64,000 nucleotides of DNA from Ilumatobacteraceae bacterium (lineage in GTDB: Bacteria; Actinomycetota; Acidimicrobiia; Acidimicrobiales; Ilumatobacteraceae). The translations under genes and the position numbers were made by a program. Below are positions 60,945 through 64,000 of this stretch, one piece after another. The stretch covers positions 20,078 to 84,077 of the forward strand of contig JAHENF010000012.1 in NCBI GenBank assembly GCA_024643255.1, written 5' to 3'. The notes beneath the pieces were generated by a model, which ran no database searches, was not told where the DNA came from, and was given only the letters and a program-made list of their open reading frames with translations. Within the stretch, counting starts at the first letter, position 1. Every line of letters begins with the position of its first letter.

Positions 60945-61352
60945 TCAGCCCGCGGTGGTGGCCGAGGCCTCGATGGCGTCGCGAACAGCCGCGACCACCT
61001 CGTCGGCCGACGCTCCCGGCGTCAGGACTTTGGCGACCCCGGTGGCGAGCAACTCGTCGACATCGTGATTCGGCACGATCCCGCCGACGATCACCGGGAT
61101 GTCGACGCCGCGCTCACGCAGCTTGTCGACGACGAGCGGTGCCAGCGTCATGTGCGCCCCGGAGAGCATCGACAGTCCGATTGCGTCGACGTCCTCGTCG
61201 ACGGCCGCGGCAGCGACGGTGTCGGGTGTCTGGAAGAGGCCCGTGTAGATGACCTCGTAGCCGGCGTCACGCAGGATGCGGGCGACGATCTTGACCCCGC
61301 GATCGTGCCCGTCGAGACCGACCTTCGCGACGAGAATTCGTTCCCCTGCCAT
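60945..61352 (-). CDS. Cobalamin-binding domain protein (MCM small-domain type)
   Basis: 135 residues made only of a B12-binding Rossmann domain: GLDGHDRGVKIVARILRDAG contains D-x-H-x-x-G for the lower axial His, and GLSMLSGAHMTL and VPVIVGGIVPNHD-like segments (actual DIPVIVGGIVPNHD) follow. It matches the C-terminal domain of methylmalonyl-CoA mutase or an adenosylcobalamin-dependent mutase small subunit. No large mutase subunit is in the window, so its partner must be elsewhere, or it is a light or B12 sensor component. Confidence 0.88.
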   Translation of the reverse strand: MAGERILVAKVGLDGHDRGVKIVARILRDAGYEVIYTGLFQTPDTVAAAAVDEDVDAIGLSMLSGAHMTLAPLVVDKLRERGVDIPVIVGGIVPNHDVDELLATGVAKVLTPGASADEVVAAVRDAIEASATTAG

Positions 61353-61377
61353 GGCGTGCGACTGTACCCGACCCTCA

Positions 61378-61434
61378 CCCCGAAATTCGGAGCCGGTCGT
61401 GCGCTGAGCGCAAGGTTGGGCCCGAATTTCGGGG
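61378..61434. repeat. 57-nt palindromic element, copy B2
   Basis: Begins CCCCGAAATTCGGAGC and ends CCCGAATTTCGGGG, with the centre TGCGCTGAGCGCA shared with copy B1 at 28849-28905. Outer arms of 13 bases are exact; the middle arms are less well matched than in B1. It lies between the minus-strand aldehyde dehydrogenase end and the start of the B12-binding protein. Confidence 0.82.
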
Positions 61435-61456
61435 AGGTGGGGTCAGGATGGGCCGA

Positions 61457-62875
61457 TCAGAGCTGGAGCGACTTCGTCTGGAGGAACTCGTCGATGCCGT
61501 AGGGGCCGTTCTCGCGGCCGTAGCCCGACTGCTTGTAGCCGCCGAACGGCGCGGCGATGTTGAACGAGCCACCGTTGACGTCGACCGCACCGGTGCGCAT
61601 GCGTCGCGCCACGGCGATCGCCCGATCCTGGTCGGCCGACCACACCCCGCCCGACAAGCCGTAGAGGCTGTCGTTCGCGATGCGTACGGCGTCGTCCTCG
61701 TCCTCGTAACCGATGATCGAGAGCACCGGGCCGAAGATCTCCTCCTGCGCAACGGTCATGTCGTTGGTGACGTTGGCGAGCACGGTCGGCTTGACGAAGT
61801 AGCCGGTCTCGTGGCCCTCGGGCTTGCCGAGTCCGCCGGCGGCGACCACGGCCCCCTCGTCGATGCCCTTCTGGATGTATCCCTGCACGCGGTCCCACTG
61901 GGCCTGCGAGATCAGCGGGCCGAGGTGCATGCCCTCCTTGCTGGGATCGTCGACGGGCATGTTCTCCGCCGCGGCCGCCGCGATGGCGACGGCTTCGTCA
62001 TAACGGCTGTTCGGGACGAGCATGCGGGTGTGCGCGGTGCAGGTCTGGCCGGAGTTGAGGTAGCAGGCGAAGATGCCCTTGGGAATCACCGCAGCGAAGT
62101 CGGCATCGTCGAGCACGATGTTGGCGGACTTTCCGCCCAGTTCGAGTGCCACACGCTTGACGCTGCCCGCTGCTGCAGCGGCCACCTGCTTGCCCGCACG
62201 GGTCGAGCCGGTGAAGCTCACCATGTCGACGCCCGGATGCTCGGAGATCGCCGCGCCGACGACGGGGCCGGTACCGGTGACCAGGTTGAACACACCGGCG
62301 GGGAGGCCGATCTCGTGCACGATCTCGGCGAGGATGAACGCGTTGAGTGGCGCCACCTCGGACGGCTTGAGCACGAAGGTGCAACCGGCGGCGAGCGCGC
62401 CGCCGAGCTTGCAGATGATCTGGTGGAGCGGATAGTTCCACGGCGTGATCGCCCCGACGACGCCGACGGGCTCCTTGACGACCAGGCTGTTGCCGATCGT
62501 CTCCTCGAACTCGAACGTGTCGAGCAATGTCGCATAGGTCTGCATGTTCCCGGCCGGGAGTCCCGCCTGGATCATCGTCGACCAGGTGATCGGCATCCCG
62601 ACCTCGCCGGCGATGACTTCCGCGATCTCGGGCGAACGGGCCTGGAGGGCCTCGTTCAAGCGGATCATGTACTTCTGACGCTCCTCGACGGGGGTGGCGG
62701 CCCAACCGTCGAACGCTCGGCGAGCAGCGGCAACGGCCTTGTCGACGTCACTGGCAGTGCCCTCGGGGATCGAGCCCATCACCTGCTCGGTGCCGGCGTT
62801 GATGACCTCGATTCGGCCGGTGCCGTCAGAGGGAACCCAGGCACCGTCGATGTAGATGTTGGAGTAGTCACGCAT
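61457..62875 (-). CDS. Aldehyde dehydrogenase (NAD(P)-dependent)
   Basis: 472 residues. The catalytic Cys is in [11 protein letters not shown], the general-base Glu in [11 protein letters not shown], and [18 protein letters not shown] with [12 protein letters not shown] form the cofactor site. It oxidises aldehydes to acids. The ATG at 62875 ([11 protein letters not shown]) is chosen over one 6 residues earlier. The substrate is not deduced. A CsoR-like gene lies immediately upstream on the same strand (48-base gap), possibly a common transcript. Confidence 0.92.
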   Translation of the reverse strand: MRDYSNIYIDGAWVPSDGTGRIEVINAGTEQVMGSIPEGTASDVDKAVAAARRAFDGWAATPVEERQKYMIRLNEALQARSPEIAEVIAGEVGMPITWSTMIQAGLPAGNMQTYATLLDTFEFEETIGNSLVVKEPVGVVGAITPWNYPLHQIICKLGGALAAGCTFVLKPSEVAPLNAFILAEIVHEIGLPAGVFNLVTGTGPVVGAAISEHPGVDMVSFTGSTRAGKQVAAAAAGSVKRVALELGGKSANIVLDDADFAAVIPKGIFACYLNSGQTCTAHTRMLVPNSRYDEAVAIAAAAAENMPVDDPSKEGMHLGPLISQAQWDRVQGYIQKGIDEGAVVAAGGLGKPEGHETGYFVKPTVLANVTNDMTVAQEEIFGPVLSIIGYEDEDDAVRIANDSLYGLSGGVWSADQDRAIAVARRMRTGAVDVNGGSFNIAAPFGGYKQSGYGRENGPYGIDEFLQTKSLQL

Positions 62876-62923
62876 GGACCCAGTCTGACGCATCCGGGCG
62901 TCGCCGCTCCAACCGGGGGAACG

Positions 62924-63196
62924 TCAGCTGAGCTTCATGAACAGGCGCTCGAGTTCGTCGGCGTCCATCTCCGGCGTGGCTCCGGCGCTCGCGTCGGCCG
63001 TCGCGCAGTGGCGCATCCCGGCGACGACGAGGCGGTAGCCGACGCGATCGAGCGCCGCCTTGCAGGCCGACAACTGCGTGACGATGTCACGACAGTCCTG
63101 GCCCTCCTCGACCATTCGCTGCACCCCGCGAACCTGCCCCTCGAGCCGACGCAGGCGCTTCACCACATCATCGTTGACGTCTTCCGGAAACCGCAT
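62924..63196 (-). CDS. CsoR/CstR-like metal- or sulfur-sensing repressor
   Basis: 90 residues, DUF156 four-helix fold (VVKRLRRLEGQVRGVQRMVE, then CRDIVTQLSACKAALDRVGY). Cys 35 and Cys 64 occupy the X and Z positions, but the His of the Cu(I) site (four residues before Cys 64) is Gly 60, with His 63 beside Cys 64 and an extra Cys 45. That favours a CstR-type persulfide sensor or a divergent metal site over canonical CsoR. A TACCC-GGGTA dyad just upstream suggests autorepression. Confidence 0.88.
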   Translation of the reverse strand: MRFPEDVNDDVVKRLRRLEGQVRGVQRMVEEGQDCRDIVTQLSACKAALDRVGYRLVVAGMRHCATADASAGATPEMDADELERLFMKLS

Positions 63197-63206
63197 GCCC
63201 CCAGCG

Positions 63207-63220
63207 TACCCCTCCGGGTA
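63207..63220. promoter_or_regulatory. Candidate CsoR-type operator (TACCC-n4-GGGTA)
   Basis: TACCC (63207-63211) and GGGTA (63216-63220) form a short dyad around CTCC, 11 bases upstream of the repressor start codon. GC-rich TACCC/GGGTA half-sites are typical of CsoR-family operators. Read on the minus strand it also holds GGAGGGG, so it may overlap the ribosome site. Binding is inferred from position and pattern. Confidence 0.5.
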
Positions 63221-63274
63221 TCTCGCCCGGCGTCCAGCACCCGGCCTCCAGCCTGTCGCCTTCGAGGTCGGTCG

Positions 63275-64000
63275 TCAGCGGCGGTGGCGGTACCAGTCGA
63301 TGAGGGCGTTCGTCGAGGCATCGTGGGCCGCCGGCGCCGGCTCACCGGTCAGTTCGGGGGTGATCCGGTTGGCGAGTTCTTTGCCGAGCTCAACGCCCCA
63401 CTGGTCGTAGCTGTTGACGCCCCAGATCGTGCCCTGCACGTGGACGACATGCTCATACAGCGCGATCAACTGGCCGAGCACCGACGGCGTGAGTCGCTCC
63501 GCGAGGATCACGGTGTTGGGACGATTGCCGTCGAACTGTCGAGCGGGCTCGTCGGGAGCGGCGTCGCGTCCGAACGCCAGCGCTTCGGACTGTGCGATCA
63601 GGTTGGCCATCAGCAGATCGTGATGCTCCTGGAATCCGTGGTGAGCCTTGGCGAACCCGATGAAGTCGGCCGGTACGATCCGGGTGCCCTGATGGAGCAG
63701 TTGATAGAACGCGTGCTGGCCGTTCGTGCCGGGCTCGCCCCACACGATCGGTCCGGTGTCGCCGACCACGTGCGACCCGTCGAGGCGCACCGACTTGCCG
63801 TTCGACTCCATGTCGAGTTGCTGGAGGTACGCGGGGAACCGCCCGAGCTCCTCCGCATATGGAAGCACCGCCTTGGTCGCTGCCCCGAGCACGTTGGCGT
63901 TCCACACCCCGAGCATCGCCATCAGTACCGGAGCGTTGCGCTCGAGCGGCGCGGTGCGGAAGTGGTCGTCGACACGCCGGAATCCGTCGAGGAACTCGCG
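63275..64000 (-). CDS. pgi: Glucose-6-phosphate isomerase, C-terminal part (cut by window edge)
   Basis: The frame stays open through the right edge, giving 241 C-terminal residues. [20 protein letters not shown] with [11 protein letters not shown] is the signature of GPI, and [18 protein letters not shown] is the second signature with the catalytic Lys in its last part. It interconverts glucose 6-phosphate and fructose 6-phosphate in glycolysis. [14 protein letters not shown] is the usual end. Upstream 5' sequence is outside the window. Confidence 0.95.
   Translation of the reverse strand, partial: REFLDGFRRVDDHFRTAPLERNAPVLMAMLGVWNANVLGAATKAVLPYAEELGRFPAYLQQLDMESNGKSVRLDGSHVVGDTGPIVWGEPGTNGQHAFYQLLHQGTRIVPADFIGFAKAHHGFQEHHDLLMANLIAQSEALAFGRDAAPDEPARQFDGNRPNTVILAERLTPSVLGQLIALYEHVVHVQGTIWGVNSYDQWGVELGKELANRITPELTGEPAPAAHDASTNALIDWYRHRR

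Overview
The window is a 64 kb piece of a GC-rich actinobacterial chromosome, most like the class Acidimicrobiia (Ilumatobacter and relatives). This placement is inferred from gene content, not from a marker-gene comparison. Supporting genes are a mycothiol S-conjugate amidase (Mca), a mycoredoxin-like protein, a coenzyme F420 gene (cofC) with two F420-type luciferase-like oxidoreductases, a WhiB iron-sulfur regulator, a pafB-pafC pair, an HU protein with an actinobacterial-style Lys/Ala/Pro tail, and frequent GTG starts with 4-base GTGA/ATGA overlaps. No rRNA, tRNA, CRISPR array, insertion sequence or prophage is visible. The region is ordinary chromosomal sequence, densely coding, and cut at both ends through genes (an acyl-CoA dehydrogenase at the left, glucose-6-phosphate isomerase at the right).

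Layout. 0-10 kb: acyl-CoA dehydrogenase end, alpha/beta hydrolase, a RecB/Cas4-like nuclease coupled to a PAP2 phosphatase, short-chain dehydrogenases, a ComB-SDR-TauD group on the minus strand, a DUF7064/7065-like protein and an S9 peptidase. 10-13 kb: a P2A-type cation ATPase behind a strong candidate yybP-ykoY (Mn2+) riboswitch. 13-26 kb: nitrobindin, NudC, thiolase, nuclease lipoprotein, ChbG/YdjC deacetylase, Mca, PEBP lipoprotein, a GGDEF-EAL protein with a degenerate EAL half, rhomboid protease, GlpD, MtfA-like peptidase and a DMT transporter. 26-36 kb: LLM oxidoreductases, a PI-PLC-like lipoprotein, TesB thioesterase, acyl-CoA synthetase, a PLP lyase, an amidohydrolase and a class III CoA transferase. 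36-46 kb: a GntR(YtrA)-ABC operon, a beta-lactamase-like lipoprotein, NHEJ genes (Ku and the LigD-type polymerase domain), an M24 peptidase and several secreted proteins of unknown role. 46-51 kb: transsulfuration (cystathionine beta-synthase and gamma-synthase/lyase) followed by trehalose synthesis (otsA-otsB). 51-56 kb: rnhB, a 420-residue unknown, gpsA, cofC, a PIG-L deacetylase and a split HupB (HU core plus a separate Lys-Ala-Pro tail gene). 56-64 kb: PIN-PhoH ATPase, WhiB, DEDDh exonuclease, pafB-pafC, a stand-alone B12-binding protein, aldehyde dehydrogenase, a CsoR/CstR-like repressor and pgi.

The most distinctive structure lies between the genes. At least four families of short palindromic repeats are dispersed through the window: five copies of a 51-nt element with GTTTGYGGCGCG ends, three palindromes centred on GGTGCC-GGCACC (one inside a coding sequence), two 57-nt palindromes with a TGCGCTGAGCGCA centre, and a tandem pair of 43-nt palindromes at the broken end of a DinB-type pseudogene. 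They look like REP/MITE-type elements and are not explained by any gene here. The other points worth following are the split HupB, the Mn2+ riboswitch with its ATPase, and the degenerate EAL domain.
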